In this document: piece after piece, positions 34,168 through 45,002 of the stretch
How the letters are laid out: each line of letters starts with the position of its first letter
How positions within the stretch are numbered: position 1 is the stretch's first letter
Assembly (NCBI GenBank): GCA_944322325.1
Contig: CALUOQ010000008.1
Location: 1-64,000, forward strand
DNA: 64,000 bases
Direction of reading: 5' to 3'
Origin: an uncultured Alloprevotella sp.
GTDB taxonomy: Bacteria > Bacteroidota > Bacteroidia > Bacteroidales > Bacteroidaceae
Made by a program: the position numbers and the translations under genes
Notes under the pieces: generated by a model
Database searches by the model: none
What the model was told of the DNA's origin: nothing
What the model saw: the letters and a program-made list of their open reading frames with translations, nothing else

Positions 34168-34551
34168 ATGCCTACTATTCAACAGTTAGTAAGAAAAGGT
34201 AGAGAGGCTGTAGCAGACAAGAGTAAGTCTCCAGCTTTGGACAACTGTCCGCAGCGTCGCGGTGTATGTGTGCGCGTATATACGACTACGCCGAAGAAAC
34301 CTAATTCGGCCATGCGTAAGGTGGCTCGTGTGCGCCTGACGAATTCGAAAGAGGTGAACTCGTATATTCCGGGTGAAGGTCATAATTTGCAAGAGCACTC
34401 TATCGTGTTGGTGCGCGGTGGTCGTGTGAAGGATCTGCCGGGTGTACGTTATCACATTGTTCGTGGAACTTTGGATACGGCAGGTGTGGCAAATCGTACG
34501 CAGCGCCGTTCGAAGTATGGAGCCAAACGTCCTAAAGCCGGTAAGAAGTAA
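34168..34551 (+). CDS. rpsL: 30S ribosomal protein S12
   Basis: The 127-residue protein is part of the decoding centre of the small subunit. Signature segments are [20 protein letters not shown] followed by [12 protein letters not shown], and [18 protein letters not shown]. The lysines of the two loops where streptomycin-resistance changes occur (KKPNSA and GRVKDLPG) are both wild type. First gene of the str operon, after a strong promoter. No Shine-Dalgarno sequence precedes the ATG, only an A-rich leader as usual for the phylum. Confidence 0.97.
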   Translation: MPTIQQLVRKGREAVADKSKSPALDNCPQRRGVCVRVYTTTPKKPNSAMRKVARVRLTNSKEVNSYIPGEGHNLQEHSIVLVRGGRVKDLPGVRYHIVRGTLDTAGVANRTQRRSKYGAKRPKAGKK

Positions 34552-34643
34552 TTGATTGAAATTTGGTTTGCAGAAGGTTGAGTAAGGCTTTTGAGAAAGT
34601 TTGAAGAACAAGATGCAGCCCTAAGATAACCAAAACAAATAAA

Positions 34644-35120
34644 ATGAGAAAAGCAAAACCGAAAAAGCGGGTAATTCTTCCGGATCCCGTGTATGGTGAC
34701 CGTAAGGTCTCAAAGTTTGTGAATCATCTGATGTACGACGGCAAGAAGAATCTGTCGTACGAGATCTTTTACAAGGCTCTTGAGATTGTAGGTGAAAAGA
34801 TGAAGGGCGAAGAGAAAAGTGCGCTCGAAATTTGGAAAACGGCTTTGGATAAGGTGACTCCGCAGGTCGAGGTTAAGTCTCGTCGTGTGGGTGGCGCTAC
34901 GTTCCAAGTTCCTACGGAAATCCGTCCCGATCGCAAGGAGTCTGTTTCTATGAAGAACCTGATAAACTACGCTCGTAAACGTGGTGGAAAAACCATGGCG
35001 GACAAGCTGGCTGCCGAGATCATGGACGCCTACAACGAACAAGGCGGTGCCTTTAAGCGTAAGGAAGATATGCACCGAATGGCAGAGGCTAACCGTGCTT
35101 TCGCTCATTTCAGATTTTAA
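34644..35120 (+). CDS. rpsG: 30S ribosomal protein S7
   Basis: The 158-residue primary-assembly protein of the 30S head contacts the E-site tRNA. Recognised from [40 protein letters not shown] and the C-terminal [20 protein letters not shown]. The length is normal. It follows rpsL after 92 bp and precedes fusA by 21 bp, the usual str-operon order. Confidence 0.97.
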   Translation: MRKAKPKKRVILPDPVYGDRKVSKFVNHLMYDGKKNLSYEIFYKALEIVGEKMKGEEKSALEIWKTALDKVTPQVEVKSRRVGGATFQVPTEIRPDRKESVSMKNLINYARKRGGKTMADKLAAEIMDAYNEQGGAFKRKEDMHRMAEANRAFAHFRF

Positions 35121-35141
35121 CGAAGCTAAGTAGTACGATAT

Positions 35142-37262
35142 ATGGCAAAGCAAGATTTACATTTTACCCGTAATATCGGAATTATGGCGCATATCGATGC
35201 CGGTAAGACGACGACATCGGAGCGCATCTTGTTCTACACGGGTAAGACGCATAAAATTGGCGAAGTGCATGAAGGTGCCGCTACCATGGACTGGATGGCC
35301 CAGGAACAAGAACGCGGTATTACGATTACTTCTGCTGCTACTACTACTTATTGGAATTGGAATAATCATCAGTATAAGATTAATCTGATTGACACTCCGG
35401 GACACGTTGACTTTACGGCTGAAGTGGAGCGTTCATTGCGTGTGCTTGATGGTGCTGTCGCTACATATTGTGCGGTAGGCGGCGTGGAGCCGCAGTCTGA
35501 AACGGTTTGGCGTCAGGCTGACAAGTATAACGTGCCCCGTATGGGATATGTCAACAAGATGGACCGTTCGGGTGCTGACTTCTTTGAGGTTGTCCGCCAG
35601 ATGAAAGATATTTTGGGCGCAAATCCGTGTCCGATTAATATCCCTATCGGTGCCGAGGAGAACTTCAAGGGAGTTGTTGACCTGATTAAGATGAAAGCCA
35701 TTCTGTGGCATGACGAGACGATGGGCGCTGAGTATTCGGTGGAAGAAATTCCCGCTGAGTTGCAGGCAGAGGCCGAAGAGTGGCGTACAAAAATGTTGGA
35801 GTCGGCTGCGGAATGCGATGAGGCCTTGATGGAGAAATTCTTTGAAGATCCTTCGACTATTACGGAAGAGGAAATCATTGCTGCTATCCGTAAGGGTACC
35901 TTGGCGATGGAAATCACTCCGATGTGCTGTGGTTCTTCTTTCAAGAACAAAGGTGTGCAGACCTTGTTGGATTATGTCTGCATGTTCTTGCCTTCTCCGG
36001 TAGATACCCCCAATGTGGTGGGCACGAACCCCGATACGGGCGCAGAGGAGGATCGTAAGCCGAGCGAGGATGAAAAGACTGCTGCTTTGGCCTTTAAGAT
36101 CGCGACGGATCCGTACGTAGGTCGCTTGACTTTCTTCCGTGTATACTCCGGAAAAGTTGAGGCTGGCTCTTATATATATAATGTGCGTTCGGGTAAAAAG
36201 GAGCGTGTGTCACGCTTGTTCCAGATGCACTCGAATCATCAGAACCCGGTAGAGGTAATTGGTGCCGGTGATATTGGTGCGGGAGTCGGCTTCAAGGATA
36301 TCCGCACCGGTGATACGCTTTGCGACGAAGATGCTCCCATCATTCTGGAGTCGATGGACTTCCCGGATCCGGTTATCGGTATCGCAGTAGAGCCGAAGAC
36401 GCAGAAAGACATGGATAAGCTTTCGAACGGTCTGGCTAAACTTGCTGAGGAAGATCCGACCTTTACCGTTCATACCGATGAGCAGTCCGGGCAGACTGTG
36501 ATTTCAGGTATGGGTGAGTTGCACTTGGATATCATCATTGACCGCCTGAAGCGTGAGTTCAAGGTAGAGTGCAACCAAGGCAAGCCGCAGGTAAATTACA
36601 AGGAGGCTATTACGAAGACGGTTAACCTCCGCGAGGTCTACAAGAAACAGTCCGGTGGTCGCGGTAAGTTCGCAGATATTATTGTGAACGTCGGTCCCGT
36701 TGACGAAGACTTTGAGGGTTCGGGTTTGCAGTTCGTAAATAAGGTTACCGGTGGTAATATCCCCAAAGAGTTCATCCCCTCAGTGCAGAAGGGTTTTGAG
36801 AATGCCATGAAGAATGGTGTCTTGGGCGGTTACCCGATGGATAGTCTTAAGGTCGAATTGCTTGATGGTTCTTTCCATCCGGTCGATTCGGATCAGCTTT
36901 CGTTCGAGATTTGTGCTTTACAGGCCTATAAGAATGCGTGCGCACAGGCTGGCCCTGTTCTGATGGAGCCCATTATGAAATTGGAGGTTGTAACCCCTGA
37001 GGAAAATATGGGTGATGTCATTGGCGACTTGAATAAACGTCGCGGGCAGGTAGAAGGCATGGAGAGCAGTCGCAGCGGTGCGCGTATCGTGAAAGCAGAG
37101 GTTCCCTTGGCCGAAATGTTCGGCTATGTGACAGCTTTGCGTACGATTACGTCCGGTCGTGCAACCTCTTCTATGCAGTATGACCACCATGCTCCTGTTT
37201 CCAGCTCGATAGCTAAGGCTGTTTTGGAGGAAGTTAAAGGACGTGTTGATTTAATTAAGTAA
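35142..37262 (+). CDS. fusA: elongation factor G
   Basis: The 706-residue translocase GTPase moves tRNA and mRNA through the ribosome. All G motifs are present: AHIDAGKT (residues 16-23), DTPGHVDF and NKMD. The remaining domains are full length, with the domain IV segment GGRGKFADI and C-terminal [20 protein letters not shown]. There is no sign of truncation. It is the last gene of the str unit, and a strong hairpin follows before rpsJ. Confidence 0.97.
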   Translation: MAKQDLHFTRNIGIMAHIDAGKTTTSERILFYTGKTHKIGEVHEGAATMDWMAQEQERGITITSAATTTYWNWNNHQYKINLIDTPGHVDFTAEVERSLRVLDGAVATYCAVGGVEPQSETVWRQADKYNVPRMGYVNKMDRSGADFFEVVRQMKDILGANPCPINIPIGAEENFKGVVDLIKMKAILWHDETMGAEYSVEEIPAELQAEAEEWRTKMLESAAECDEALMEKFFEDPSTITEEEIIAAIRKGTLAMEITPMCCGSSFKNKGVQTLLDYVCMFLPSPVDTPNVVGTNPDTGAEEDRKPSEDEKTAALAFKIATDPYVGRLTFFRVYSGKVEAGSYIYNVRSGKKERVSRLFQMHSNHQNPVEVIGAGDIGAGVGFKDIRTGDTLCDEDAPIILESMDFPDPVIGIAVEPKTQKDMDKLSNGLAKLAEEDPTFTVHTDEQSGQTVISGMGELHLDIIIDRLKREFKVECNQGKPQVNYKEAITKTVNLREVYKKQSGGRGKFADIIVNVGPVDEDFEGSGLQFVNKVTGGNIPKEFIPSVQKGFENAMKNGVLGGYPMDSLKVELLDGSFHPVDSDQLSFEICALQAYKNACAQAGPVLMEPIMKLEVVTPEENMGDVIGDLNKRRGQVEGMESSRSGARIVKAEVPLAEMFGYVTALRTITSGRATSSMQYDHHAPVSSSIAKAVLEEVKGRVDLIK

Positions 37263-37268
37263 GTTCGT

Positions 37269-37304
37269 GGCATTGGGCTAACGAATGACTCTTAGCCCAA
37301 TGCC
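37269..37304 (+). terminator. hairpin between fusA and rpsJ (terminator/attenuator)
   Basis: Perfect 13-bp arms GGCATTGGGCTAA (37269-37281) and TTAGCCCAATGCC (37292-37304) with a 10-nt loop, followed by CCCTTTTAAT. No promoter fits between it and rpsJ (20 bp), so S10-operon expression must come from read-through or from within fusA. Confidence 0.65.
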
Positions 37305-37324
37305 CCCTTTTAATAACATAAAGA

Positions 37325-37630
37325 ATGAGTCAAAAGATTAGGATTAAGTTGAAGTCGTACGATCATACGTTGGTAGAGAAGTCTGCCGACAAGATCGTGA
37401 AAAACGTGAAGGCAACGGGTGCAATCGTGAGCGGTCCGATACCTTTGCCTACAAGAAAACGTATCATTACGGTGAATCGGAGTACTTTCGTAAACAAAAA
37501 GTCGCGTGAGCAGTTCGAGATTTCATCTTATAAGCGTTTGATTGATATTTATAGTTCTACAGCCAAAACGGTAGATGCTCTGATGAAACTTGAGCTTCCG
37601 TGCGGCGTAGACGTTGAAATCAAAGTGTAG
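37325..37630 (+). CDS. rpsJ: 30S ribosomal protein S10 (NusE)
   Basis: The 101-residue 30S head protein is also the NusE subunit of transcription antitermination complexes. Recognised from [20 protein letters not shown] and the loop [20 protein letters not shown] followed by SREQFE. First gene of the S10 block, 34 bp before rplC. Confidence 0.97.
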   Translation: MSQKIRIKLKSYDHTLVEKSADKIVKNVKATGAIVSGPIPLPTRKRIITVNRSTFVNKKSREQFEISSYKRLIDIYSSTAKTVDALMKLELPCGVDVEIKV

Positions 37631-37663
37631 TAACGAAAGTTAGTTATTTAAGTCAAAACTGAA

Positions 37664-38281
37664 ATGCCAGGATTATTAGGAAAGAAAATCGGAATGACTT
37701 CCGTGTTCAGTGCCGAGGGTAAGAATATACCATGCACTGTTATCGAAGCTGGTCCTTGTGTGGTTACTCAGGTGAAGAATGTAGAAACCGATGGTTACGC
37801 TGCTGTGCAAATTGGTTTCATGGACGCAAAGGAGAAGAATACGTCGAATCCTTTGATGGGACATTTTAAGAAAGCTGGAGTAACGCCCAAGCGCCACTTG
37901 GCCGAGTTCACAGGTTTTGAGCAAGAACTGAATCTGGGTGATACCCTTACGGTTGAATTGTTCAATGATACGGCCTACGTGGATGTAATTGGTACATCTA
38001 AAGGTAAAGGTTTCCAAGGCGTAATGAAGCGCCATGGTTTCGGCGGTGTAGGACAGTCTACGCACGGTCAGGATGACCGCCAGCGTAAACCCGGTTCTAT
38101 CGGTGCTTGTTCTTATCCCGCTAAAGTGTTTAAGGGTACCCGTATGGGTGGTCAGATGGGTGGAAATCGCGTGACGGCCCAGAATCTGCAAGTAATCAAG
38201 GTCATTCCTGAGCATAATCTCTTGCTGATTAAGGGTTCCGTACCCGGTTGCAATGGTTCAATCGTAATAATTAATAAGTGA
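37664..38281 (+). CDS. rplC: 50S ribosomal protein L3
   Basis: The 205-residue early-assembly protein lies near the peptidyl-transferase centre. It starts [20 protein letters not shown]. The extended loop [20 protein letters not shown] and TRMGGQMGG, the site of glutamine methylation in other bacteria, are intact. The stop codon overlaps the rplD start (TGATG). Confidence 0.97.
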   Translation: MPGLLGKKIGMTSVFSAEGKNIPCTVIEAGPCVVTQVKNVETDGYAAVQIGFMDAKEKNTSNPLMGHFKKAGVTPKRHLAEFTGFEQELNLGDTLTVELFNDTAYVDVIGTSKGKGFQGVMKRHGFGGVGQSTHGQDDRQRKPGSIGACSYPAKVFKGTRMGGQMGGNRVTAQNLQVIKVIPEHNLLLIKGSVPGCNGSIVIINK

Positions 38282-38910
38282 TGGAGCTTAGCGTATTAAA
38301 TATCAACGGCGAAGATACCGGTAGAAAGGTTGAGTTGAATGATTCTATATTCGGTATAGAACCGAATGACCATGCTATCTACCTTTCGGTTAAGCAGTAT
38401 ATGGCTGCCCAGCGCCAAGGAACGGCTAAATCGAAAGAGAGAAGCGAAATAAGTGGCTCAACGCGGAAGTTAGGTCGTCAGAAAGGAGGAGGCGGCGCCC
38501 GTCGTGGTGATATCAACTCTCCTCTGTTGGTCGGTGGTGCCCGCGTATTTGGTCCTAAACCCCGTGATTACAGCTTCAAGCTGAATAAAAAGGTTTCCGA
38601 ATTAGCGCGTAAGAGTGCACTCAGCTACAAGGTTCGGGAGAATGCGTTGTTGGTTATTGAGGACTTTACATTTGATGCTCCCAAGACGAAGCAAATAGTT
38701 TCTCTTGTTAACAATCTGAAATTGTCTGAGAAAAAAGTTCTGTTTGTTTTGCCGAAAGCAGATAAAAATGTATTTTTGTCCGCTCGTAATTTGGAACGCA
38801 CGAATGTTGCCATAGCGTCTGATCTCAATACTTATAAAGTGTTGGATGCAGGCATTTTGGTCGTTCTTGAGAGTTCTCTGTCTGCGATTGATGCTGTATT
38901 AAATAAATAA
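38281..38910 (+). CDS. rplD: 50S ribosomal protein L4
   Basis: The 209-residue protein lines the exit tunnel. The tunnel loop is visible around [20 protein letters not shown]. The ATG at 38281 overlaps the rplC stop; an in-frame GTG three bases earlier is possible but adds only one residue. In some bacteria L4 regulates its own operon; no such leader structure is evident here. Confidence 0.96.
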   Translation: MELSVLNINGEDTGRKVELNDSIFGIEPNDHAIYLSVKQYMAAQRQGTAKSKERSEISGSTRKLGRQKGGGGARRGDINSPLLVGGARVFGPKPRDYSFKLNKKVSELARKSALSYKVRENALLVIEDFTFDAPKTKQIVSLVNNLKLSEKKVLFVLPKADKNVFLSARNLERTNVAIASDLNTYKVLDAGILVVLESSLSAIDAVLNK

Positions 38911-38918
38911 GCTGCGAG

Positions 38919-39209
38919 ATGGCATATATAATTAAGCCGTTGATAACGGAGAAGATGACGGGAGTTACTGAGAAGTTGAATCGTTATGGCTTCGTGGTTT
39001 CTCCCAAGGCGAATAAAATAGAGATTAAGGCTGAAGTCGAAGCTTTGTATAATGTGACGGTTCTTGATGTGAACACGATGAATTACGCAGGAAAGAATAA
39101 GTCTCGTTATACTAAAGCTGGTTTGCTTAAAGGTAGGACGAATGCCTTTAAGAAAGCTATAGTAACCCTTAAGGAGGGTGATGTTATTGACTTTTATAGC
39201 AATATCTAA
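38919..39209 (+). CDS. rplW: 50S ribosomal protein L23
   Basis: The 96-residue protein sits at the tunnel exit and docks SRP and trigger factor. Characteristic: [20 protein letters not shown] followed by [14 protein letters not shown], and [15 protein letters not shown]. It lies 8 bp after rplD and 5 bp before rplB. Confidence 0.96.
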   Translation: MAYIIKPLITEKMTGVTEKLNRYGFVVSPKANKIEIKAEVEALYNVTVLDVNTMNYAGKNKSRYTKAGLLKGRTNAFKKAIVTLKEGDVIDFYSNI

Positions 39210-39214
39210 TCAGA

Positions 39215-40039
39215 ATGGCAGTACGTAAATTCAAGCCTACAACACCAGGGCAAAGACATAAGATTATTGGTACGTTTGAGGAAATTACTGCTTCTGTACC
39301 AGAAAAGAGTTTGGTGTTCGGAAAACGTTCCACCGGTGGTCGTAACAATGTCGGTAAAATGACAATGCGCTATATCGGTGGAGGTCATAAGAGGAAGATT
39401 CGTATTATTGACTTTAAGCGTGATAAAGATGGTATCCCGGCGGTCGTAAAGACGATTGAGTATGATCCGAATCGTTCGGCTCGTATCGCGCTGCTTTTTT
39501 ACGCCGATGGAGAGAAGCGGTATATCATCGCACCCAATGGGTTGAAAGTAGGAGATCGTTTGCTGTCTGGAGCTGATGCTGCGCCTGAGATCGGAAACGC
39601 ACTTCCTTTGCAGAATATCCCGGTGGGTACTGTGATTCATAATATAGAATTGCGTCCAGGTCAGGGTGCTTTGCTCGTGCGTGCTGCGGGTAATTTTGCG
39701 CAGTTGACGTCTCGTGAGGGTAAGTATTGTGTGATCAAGTTGCCTTCAGGCGAAACCCGTCAGATTCTGAGCGCATGTAAAGCTACGGTTGGTGTAGTTG
39801 GTAATTCAGACCACGCTTTGGAAAGTTCAGGTAAGGCAGGCCGTTCACGTTGGTTAGGCCGTCGTCCGCATAACCGTGGTGTGGTAATGAATCCTGTGGA
39901 TCACCCGATGGGCGGTGGTGAAGGCCGTCAGAGTGGTGGACACCCGCGTTCGCGTACGGGTCTGTATGCAAAGGGCTTGAAGACGAGAGCTCCGAAGAAG
40001 CAGTCCAGTCGGTATATTATTGAAAGACGTAAAAAGTAA
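39215..40039 (+). CDS. rplB: 50S ribosomal protein L2
   Basis: The 274-residue protein is required for subunit joining and peptidyl transfer. The conserved C-terminal loop [13 protein letters not shown], which carries the essential histidine, is present. The RNA-binding domains are recognisable ([20 protein letters not shown]). Normal length. Confidence 0.97.
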   Translation: MAVRKFKPTTPGQRHKIIGTFEEITASVPEKSLVFGKRSTGGRNNVGKMTMRYIGGGHKRKIRIIDFKRDKDGIPAVVKTIEYDPNRSARIALLFYADGEKRYIIAPNGLKVGDRLLSGADAAPEIGNALPLQNIPVGTVIHNIELRPGQGALLVRAAGNFAQLTSREGKYCVIKLPSGETRQILSACKATVGVVGNSDHALESSGKAGRSRWLGRRPHNRGVVMNPVDHPMGGGEGRQSGGHPRSRTGLYAKGLKTRAPKKQSSRYIIERRKK

Positions 40040-40048
40040 TAGTAGAAT

Positions 40049-40318
40049 ATGAGTCGTTCACTGAAGAAAGGTCCGTACATCGCTGTTTCTTTGGAGAAAA
40101 AAATTCTCGCAATGAATGAGAGTGGAAAGAAAAGCGTTGTGAAGACGTGGGCACGTGCATCCATGATATCTCCAGACTTTGTTGGGCATACAGTTGCCGT
40201 GCATAATGGTAATAAGTTTATTCCTGTTTACGTAACCGAGAACATGGTCGGCCACAAGTTGGGTGAATTTGCACCTACGCGTAAGTTTGGCGGTCATGCA
40301 GGTAACAAGAAAAAGTAA
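40049..40318 (+). CDS. rpsS: 30S ribosomal protein S19
   Basis: The 89-residue head protein forms an intersubunit bridge. Conserved: [20 protein letters not shown], then [20 protein letters not shown] and [18 protein letters not shown]. 9 bp after rplB. Confidence 0.97.
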   Translation: MSRSLKKGPYIAVSLEKKILAMNESGKKSVVKTWARASMISPDFVGHTVAVHNGNKFIPVYVTENMVGHKLGEFAPTRKFGGHAGNKKK

Positions 40319-40348
40319 GCGGGTGATACCAGAAATTAAGAAGAAATA

Positions 40349-40747
40349 ATGGGAGCAAGAAAAAGATTAGCGGCCGAAAAGCGAAAAGAAGCCCTGAAAA
40401 GTCAGTATTTTGCTAAATACCAAAATATACCCTCCTCTCCGCGGAAAATGCGATACGTAGTCGATATGATTCGCGGTATGGAGGTGAATCGCGCCTTGGG
40501 TACACTGAAGTTCTCGAAGAAGGCTGCTTCTGAAAAGGTTGAAAAGGTTTTACGTTCTGCGATTGCGAATTGGGAACAGAAGAATGACCGTAAGGCTGAG
40601 GATGGTGAACTCTATGTGACGAAGGTTTTTGTAGATGAGGGCGTGACTTTGAAAAGAATGCGTCCTGCCCCACAGGGGCGAGGTTACCGGATTCGTAAGC
40701 GTTCGAATCATGTGACGTTATTCGTCGGAACTAAGGATAATGATTAA
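40349..40747 (+). CDS. rplV: 50S ribosomal protein L22
   Basis: The 132-residue tunnel protein has an elongated hairpin ([20 protein letters not shown]) at the narrow part of the tunnel. The core is [20 protein letters not shown]. The start is normal, with a basic extension before the core. 11 bp before rpsC. Confidence 0.96.
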   Translation: MGARKRLAAEKRKEALKSQYFAKYQNIPSSPRKMRYVVDMIRGMEVNRALGTLKFSKKAASEKVEKVLRSAIANWEQKNDRKAEDGELYVTKVFVDEGVTLKRMRPAPQGRGYRIRKRSNHVTLFVGTKDND

Positions 40748-40758
40748 AATGAAGAAAC

Positions 40759-41490
40759 ATGGGACAGAAAGTAAATCCAATTAGTAACCGTTTAGGCATT
40801 ATTCGCGGCTGGGACTCGAATTGGTATGGAGGCTCAAGTTTCGGCGAAAACATCCTTGAGGATAGCAAGATTCGCAAATACCTAGATGCTCGTTTGTCCA
40901 GGGCTAGCGTCTCTCGCATCGTTATTGAGCGCACTCCGAAATTAATCACCATCACCGTATGCACCTCTCGTCCGGGAGTGATTATCGGCAAAGGTGGTCA
41001 AGAGGTTGATAAACTGAAGGAGGAGCTGAAGAAGATTACCGAGAAAGATGTTCAAATCAACATCTTTGAGGTGAGAAAACCCGATCTTGACGCTACGATT
41101 GTAGCTAAGAGTATTGCACGGCAGGTCGAAGGTAAAATTGCTTATCGTCGGGCAATCAAAATGGCGATAGCCAATGCAATGCGCATGGGTGCCGAGGGCA
41201 TTAAAATTCAGATCTCTGGTCGTTTGAATGGTGCCGAGATGGCTCGCAAGGAAATGTTTAAGGAAGGACGTACCCCGTTGCATACTTTCCGTGCCGATAT
41301 AGATTATTGCCAGACGGAAGCACTTACGAAAGTAGGCCTGCTGGGTATCAAGGTTTGGATATGTCGTGGGGAAGTCTACGGAAAACGTGACCTTGCGCCT
41401 AATTTTGTGTCTGACAAGGATGCTCCGAGAGGAAGTTTCCGCGAAAATGGTGGAAGAAGATTCCGCGGAAAGAGAAATAGCAATCGTTAA
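40759..41490 (+). CDS. rpsC: 30S ribosomal protein S3
   Basis: The 243-residue protein forms part of the mRNA entry channel. The KH domain motif is [17 protein letters not shown], preceded by [21 protein letters not shown]-terminal domain with [21 protein letters not shown] basic, Arg/Gly-rich tail ([13 protein letters not shown]) ends the protein. Confidence 0.97.
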   Translation: MGQKVNPISNRLGIIRGWDSNWYGGSSFGENILEDSKIRKYLDARLSRASVSRIVIERTPKLITITVCTSRPGVIIGKGGQEVDKLKEELKKITEKDVQINIFEVRKPDLDATIVAKSIARQVEGKIAYRRAIKMAIANAMRMGAEGIKIQISGRLNGAEMARKEMFKEGRTPLHTFRADIDYCQTEALTKVGLLGIKVWICRGEVYGKRDLAPNFVSDKDAPRGSFRENGGRRFRGKRNSNR

Positions 41491-41501
41491 GAAGTCTGAT
41501 T

Positions 41502-41927
41502 ATGTTACAACCGAAGAGAACAAAATATAGAAGACCGCAAAAGGGGCGTTGTAAGGGAAATGCCCAGCGAGGTCACCAACTGGCCTTTGGAAGTTTTGGC
41601 ATCAAGAGCTTGGAGACGCATTGGTTGACCGGACGTCAAATTGAAGCTGCGCGTGTCGCTGTGACGCGATATATGCAGCGTGAAGGACAGATTTGGATTC
41701 GCATTTTCCCCGATAAGCCGATTACTAAGAAGCCTGCCGATGTGCGAATGGGTAAAGGTAAGGGTGATCCTGTGGGTTACGTTTTTCCTATCACTCCAGG
41801 TCGCGTGATTTTTGAAGTGGAGGGCGTACCCTATGACGTCGCAAAAGAGGCGTTGCGCTTGGCTGCCCAAAAGTTACCTGTGACAACGAAATTCATTGTG
41901 CGTCCCGATTACGATAAAAACGCTTGA
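41502..41927 (+). CDS. rplP: 50S ribosomal protein L16
   Basis: The 141-residue protein contacts A-site tRNA. Typical: [40 protein letters not shown] and [19 protein letters not shown]. The stop is 2 bp before the rpmC ATG. Confidence 0.97.
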   Translation: MLQPKRTKYRRPQKGRCKGNAQRGHQLAFGSFGIKSLETHWLTGRQIEAARVAVTRYMQREGQIWIRIFPDKPITKKPADVRMGKGKGDPVGYVFPITPGRVIFEVEGVPYDVAKEALRLAAQKLPVTTKFIVRPDYDKNA

Positions 41928-41929
41928 TT

Positions 41930-42124
41930 ATGAAAATTAAAGAAATACGTGAAATACCGGTTGACGAGCTTAAAGAGCGTGTAGATGCTGAAGTTGCGCG
42001 TTATCAGCAGATGAAACTGAATCATAGCGTGTCGCCTTTGGCTAATTCTGCACAGATTAAAGATGTCCGTCGTACCATTGCAAGGATGAAAACGGTGTTG
42101 CGTGAGAATGAACTGAACAAATAG
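41930..42124 (+). CDS. rpmC: 50S ribosomal protein L29
   Basis: The 64-residue two-helix protein sits near the tunnel exit: [20 protein letters not shown], then [24 protein letters not shown] six bases upstream is in frame, but ATG 41930 is the natural start. Confidence 0.95.
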   Translation: MKIKEIREIPVDELKERVDAEVARYQQMKLNHSVSPLANSAQIKDVRRTIARMKTVLRENELNK

Positions 42125-42132
42125 ATTTACAA

Positions 42133-42393
42133 ATGGAAGAAGTTCGTAATTTAAGAAAAACGCGGCAGGGTGTCGTTACTAGTACTAAGATGGATAAGAC
42201 CATTGTAGTGGCTGCCAAGTTTAAGGAGAAGCACCCGATATATGGCAAGTTCGTTTCGAAAACGAAGAAATATCATGTGCATGACGAGAAGAACGAATGC
42301 CAAATGGGTGATACCGTTTTAATCATGGAGACTCGGCCTTTGAGCAAAACAAAGCGTTGGAGAGTCGTACAAATCGTAGAAAGAGCTAAGTAA
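42133..42393 (+). CDS. rpsQ: 30S ribosomal protein S17
   Basis: The 86-residue OB-fold primary-binding protein has [40 protein letters not shown] and [18 protein letters not shown]. 2 bp before rplN. Confidence 0.96.
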   Translation: MEEVRNLRKTRQGVVTSTKMDKTIVVAAKFKEKHPIYGKFVSKTKKYHVHDEKNECQMGDTVLIMETRPLSKTKRWRVVQIVERAK

Positions 42394-42395
42394 TT

Positions 42396-42761
42396 ATGAT
42401 ACAGACTGAGTCAAGATTGACAGTTGCTGATAATAGTGGCGCCCGTGAAGCACTCTGCATCAGAGTGCTGGGCGGTACTAGAAGACGATATGCATCCGTA
42501 GGTGATGTGATAGTCGTTTCGGTGAAGAACGTAATACCGTCGAGTGATGTAAAGAAAGGGGCCGTCTCTAAGGCTCTTATCGTTAGAACTAAGAAAGAGA
42601 TTCGTCGTCCTGATGGTTCTTATATCCGCTTTGATGATAATGCGTGTGTGTTGTTGAATAATGCTGGCGAGTTAAGAGGGAGCCGTATCTTCGGCCCGGT
42701 AGCGCGTGAGTTGCGTGCTGTTAATATGAAGGTGGTTTCTCTCGCTCCTGAAGTTCTTTAA
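42396..42761 (+). CDS. rplN: 50S ribosomal protein L14
   Basis: The 121-residue protein lies at the subunit interface, where RsfS binds. [20 protein letters not shown] and the C-terminal [20 protein letters not shown] are nearly invariant family segments. Confidence 0.97.
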   Translation: MIQTESRLTVADNSGAREALCIRVLGGTRRRYASVGDVIVVSVKNVIPSSDVKKGAVSKALIVRTKKEIRRPDGSYIRFDDNACVLLNNAGELRGSRIFGPVARELRAVNMKVVSLAPEVL

Positions 42762-42772
42762 AAAAGACAGAA

Positions 42773-43093
42773 ATGGCAAAGTTGCATATAAAGAAAGGCG
42801 ATACTGTTTATATCAACGCTGGTAAAGATAAAGGAAAGACTGGCAAGGTCTTGAAAGTCTTCGTTGATAAGCAGCGCGCTATTGTTGAGGGCTGGAATAT
42901 GGTTTCTAAGAGTCAGAAGCCCTCTGCCCAGAATCCTCAGGGAGGTTTCATTAAACAGGAAGCTCCCATTCATATTTCGAACTTGAATGTGCTTGATCCC
43001 AAGAGTGGCAAGCCGACCCGCATAGGCCGTCGTAGAAACGAGGATGGTAAATTGGTGCGGTACGCAAAAAAATCTGGAGAAGAAATTAAGTGA
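42773..43093 (+). CDS. rplX: 50S ribosomal protein L24
   Basis: The 106-residue assembly initiator has a KOW motif ([20 protein letters not shown]) and the loop [20 protein letters not shown]. The stop codon ends 2 bp before the rplE ATG. Confidence 0.96.
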   Translation: MAKLHIKKGDTVYINAGKDKGKTGKVLKVFVDKQRAIVEGWNMVSKSQKPSAQNPQGGFIKQEAPIHISNLNVLDPKSGKPTRIGRRRNEDGKLVRYAKKSGEEIK

Positions 43094-43095
43094 AG

Positions 43096-43650
43096 ATGAA
43101 TACGGCAAATCTGAAGAAGGAATACGCAGAACGTATCGCTCCGGCTCTGATGAAGCAATTTAATTATTCGTCTCCGATGCAGATTCCTGTATTGAAGAAG
43201 ATAGTTATTAATCAGGGTTTGGGTATTGCTACCGTGGACAAGAAAATAATTGAAGTCGCTATCAATGAGTTGACTGCAATTACGGGACAGAAAGCTGTAG
43301 CTACTCTGTCCAAGAAGGACGTGGCAAGTTTTAAGTTGAGAAAAAAAATGCCCATTGGCGTGATGGTTACTTTGCGTCGTGAGCGTATGTATGAGTTCTT
43401 GGAAAAGCTTGTGAAAGTGGCTTTGCCTCGAATTCGTGACTTTAAGGGTATTGAGAGCAAATTGGATGGCCGCGGCAATTATACGCTGGGTATTCAGGAG
43501 CAGATCATTTTCCCCGAGATAAATATCGACTCAATTGAGCGTCTTTTGGGCATGAATATCACGTTTGTGACTTCTGCACAAACAGACGAAGAAGGCTATG
43601 CCTTGTTGAAAGAGTTCGGTCTTCCGTTTAAGAACGCGAAAAATAATTGA
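43096..43650 (+). CDS. rplE: 50S ribosomal protein L5
   Basis: The 184-residue protein binds 5S rRNA and the P-site tRNA elbow. Seen: [40 protein letters not shown] and [24 protein letters not shown] at 43090 overlapping the rplX stop is in frame, but ATG 43096 is preferred. Confidence 0.97.
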   Translation: MNTANLKKEYAERIAPALMKQFNYSSPMQIPVLKKIVINQGLGIATVDKKIIEVAINELTAITGQKAVATLSKKDVASFKLRKKMPIGVMVTLRRERMYEFLEKLVKVALPRIRDFKGIESKLDGRGNYTLGIQEQIIFPEINIDSIERLLGMNITFVTSAQTDEEGYALLKEFGLPFKNAKNN

Positions 43651-43651
43651 G

Positions 43652-43954
43652 ATGGCAAAAGAATCAATGAAGGCTCGTGAAGTTAAAAGAGCCAGAATGG
43701 TTGCTAAGTATGCAGAGAAGCGCGCAGCTTTGAAAGAAATCGTCAACAAGTCTGATGATCCTGTTGCTGCGTATGAGGCTGCGCGAAAGCTCCAGAGAAT
43801 TCCCAAAAATGCAAATCCCATTAGGTTGCACAACCGTTGTAAGATAACGGGCCGTCCGAAGGGGTATATTCGTTTGTTTGGACTTTCGCGTATCCAGTTC
43901 CGTGAAATGGCTTCGGCCGGTTTGATACCCGGTGTAAAGAAAGCCTCTTGGTAG
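43652..43954 (+). CDS. rpsN: 30S ribosomal protein S14 (zinc-independent form)
   Basis: The 100-residue long form of S14 contains [20 protein letters not shown] and [18 protein letters not shown]. Only one Cys is present and the two CxxC pairs of the zinc-binding short form are absent, so it does not need zinc. It begins 1 bp after the rplE stop. Confidence 0.96.
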   Translation: MAKESMKAREVKRARMVAKYAEKRAALKEIVNKSDDPVAAYEAARKLQRIPKNANPIRLHNRCKITGRPKGYIRLFGLSRIQFREMASAGLIPGVKKASW

Positions 43955-44001
43955 GAGTAAGTTTAATATTGTCGGGGAGTCCCGATTAATTAAAGTATCA
44001 T

Positions 44002-44397
44002 ATGACAGATCCAATTGCAGATTACTTGACGCGACTGCGCAATGCCATTATGGCGAAGCATCGTGTCGTGGAGGTTCCGGCCTCTAACCTCAAAAAGGAG
44101 ATTACGAAAATCCTTTTTGACAAGGGCTACATCTTGAATTACAAGTTTATTGAGGATGGTCCGCAAGGAACAATCAAAATTGCGCTTAAGTATCATCCCG
44201 AGAGCAAATGTAGCGCTATTAAGTGTTTAACGCGAATTTCGAAACCCGGTATGCGTAAGTACACCGGTTATCGCGAGATGCCGCAGGTTATCAATGGCTT
44301 GGGTATCGCTATCATTTCGACCTCTAAAGGTGTCATGACCGATAAAGAGGCTGCCGATTTGAGAATTGGTGGTGAGGTCCTTTGCTATGTATATTAA
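44002..44397 (+). CDS. rpsH: 30S ribosomal protein S8
   Basis: The 131-residue central-domain 30S protein has DPIADYLTRLRNAIMAKHRV, GYREMPQVINGLGIAIISTS and GVMTDKEAADLRIGGEVLCY. S8 represses the spc operon in E. coli; I cannot see the corresponding rRNA-mimic hairpin here. Confidence 0.97.
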   Translation: MTDPIADYLTRLRNAIMAKHRVVEVPASNLKKEITKILFDKGYILNYKFIEDGPQGTIKIALKYHPESKCSAIKCLTRISKPGMRKYTGYREMPQVINGLGIAIISTSKGVMTDKEAADLRIGGEVLCYVY

Positions 44398-44414
44398 AAG
44401 TTAGGAGGATTAGT

Positions 44415-44984
44415 ATGTCTAGAATAGGTAAATTGCCGATTAACATTCCTACAGGTGTAACTGTAACCTTGAAGGATAATGTAGTGTCTGTAAAGGGACC
44501 GAAGGGTGAATTAACCCAGGCCGTAGATCCTTCTATCATTGTGACCATCGAGAACAACGAGATATTGTTTACGATTGATGAGAAGAACGACGCCGTTGAT
44601 GCCAAGCAGAAACATGCTTTCCATGGCCTTTATCGCGCATTGGTAAACAATATGGTTGTCGGTGTTTCCCAGGGCTATAAGAAAGAGATGGAGTTGGTTG
44701 GAGTCGGATATAGAGTCTCTAATCAAGGTAATCTCATGGAGTTCGCTTTGGGCTATACACATAGCATTTTCCTCCAGCTTCCGCCTGAAATCAAAGTGGA
44801 GACTAAGAGTGAGCGAAATAAGAATCCCTATATTTGTCTGGAGTCTTGTGATAAACAATTGTTAGGTATGGTTTGTGCCAAGATTCGTTCTTTCCGTAAG
44901 CCGGAGCCGTATAAAGGTAAAGGTATTCTGTTTGTGGGTGAGCAGATCCGTCGTAAGTCGGGTAAATCTGCCGGAGCGAAATAA
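44415..44984 (+). CDS. rplF: 50S ribosomal protein L6
   Basis: The 189-residue protein has two tandem alpha-beta domains near the sarcin-ricin loop. It begins MSRIGKLPINIPTGVTVTLK and ends with RSFRKPEPYKGKGILFVGEQ and a basic tail. A frame open to 44382 overlaps rpsH, but the ATG at 44415 is fixed by homology and by AGGAGG six bases before it (44403-44408). That is an unusually good Shine-Dalgarno site for this phylum. Confidence 0.97.
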   Translation: MSRIGKLPINIPTGVTVTLKDNVVSVKGPKGELTQAVDPSIIVTIENNEILFTIDEKNDAVDAKQKHAFHGLYRALVNNMVVGVSQGYKKEMELVGVGYRVSNQGNLMEFALGYTHSIFLQLPPEIKVETKSERNKNPYICLESCDKQLLGMVCAKIRSFRKPEPYKGKGILFVGEQIRRKSGKSAGAK

Positions 44985-45002
44985 TTAAATAGAAGAATCA
45001 TT

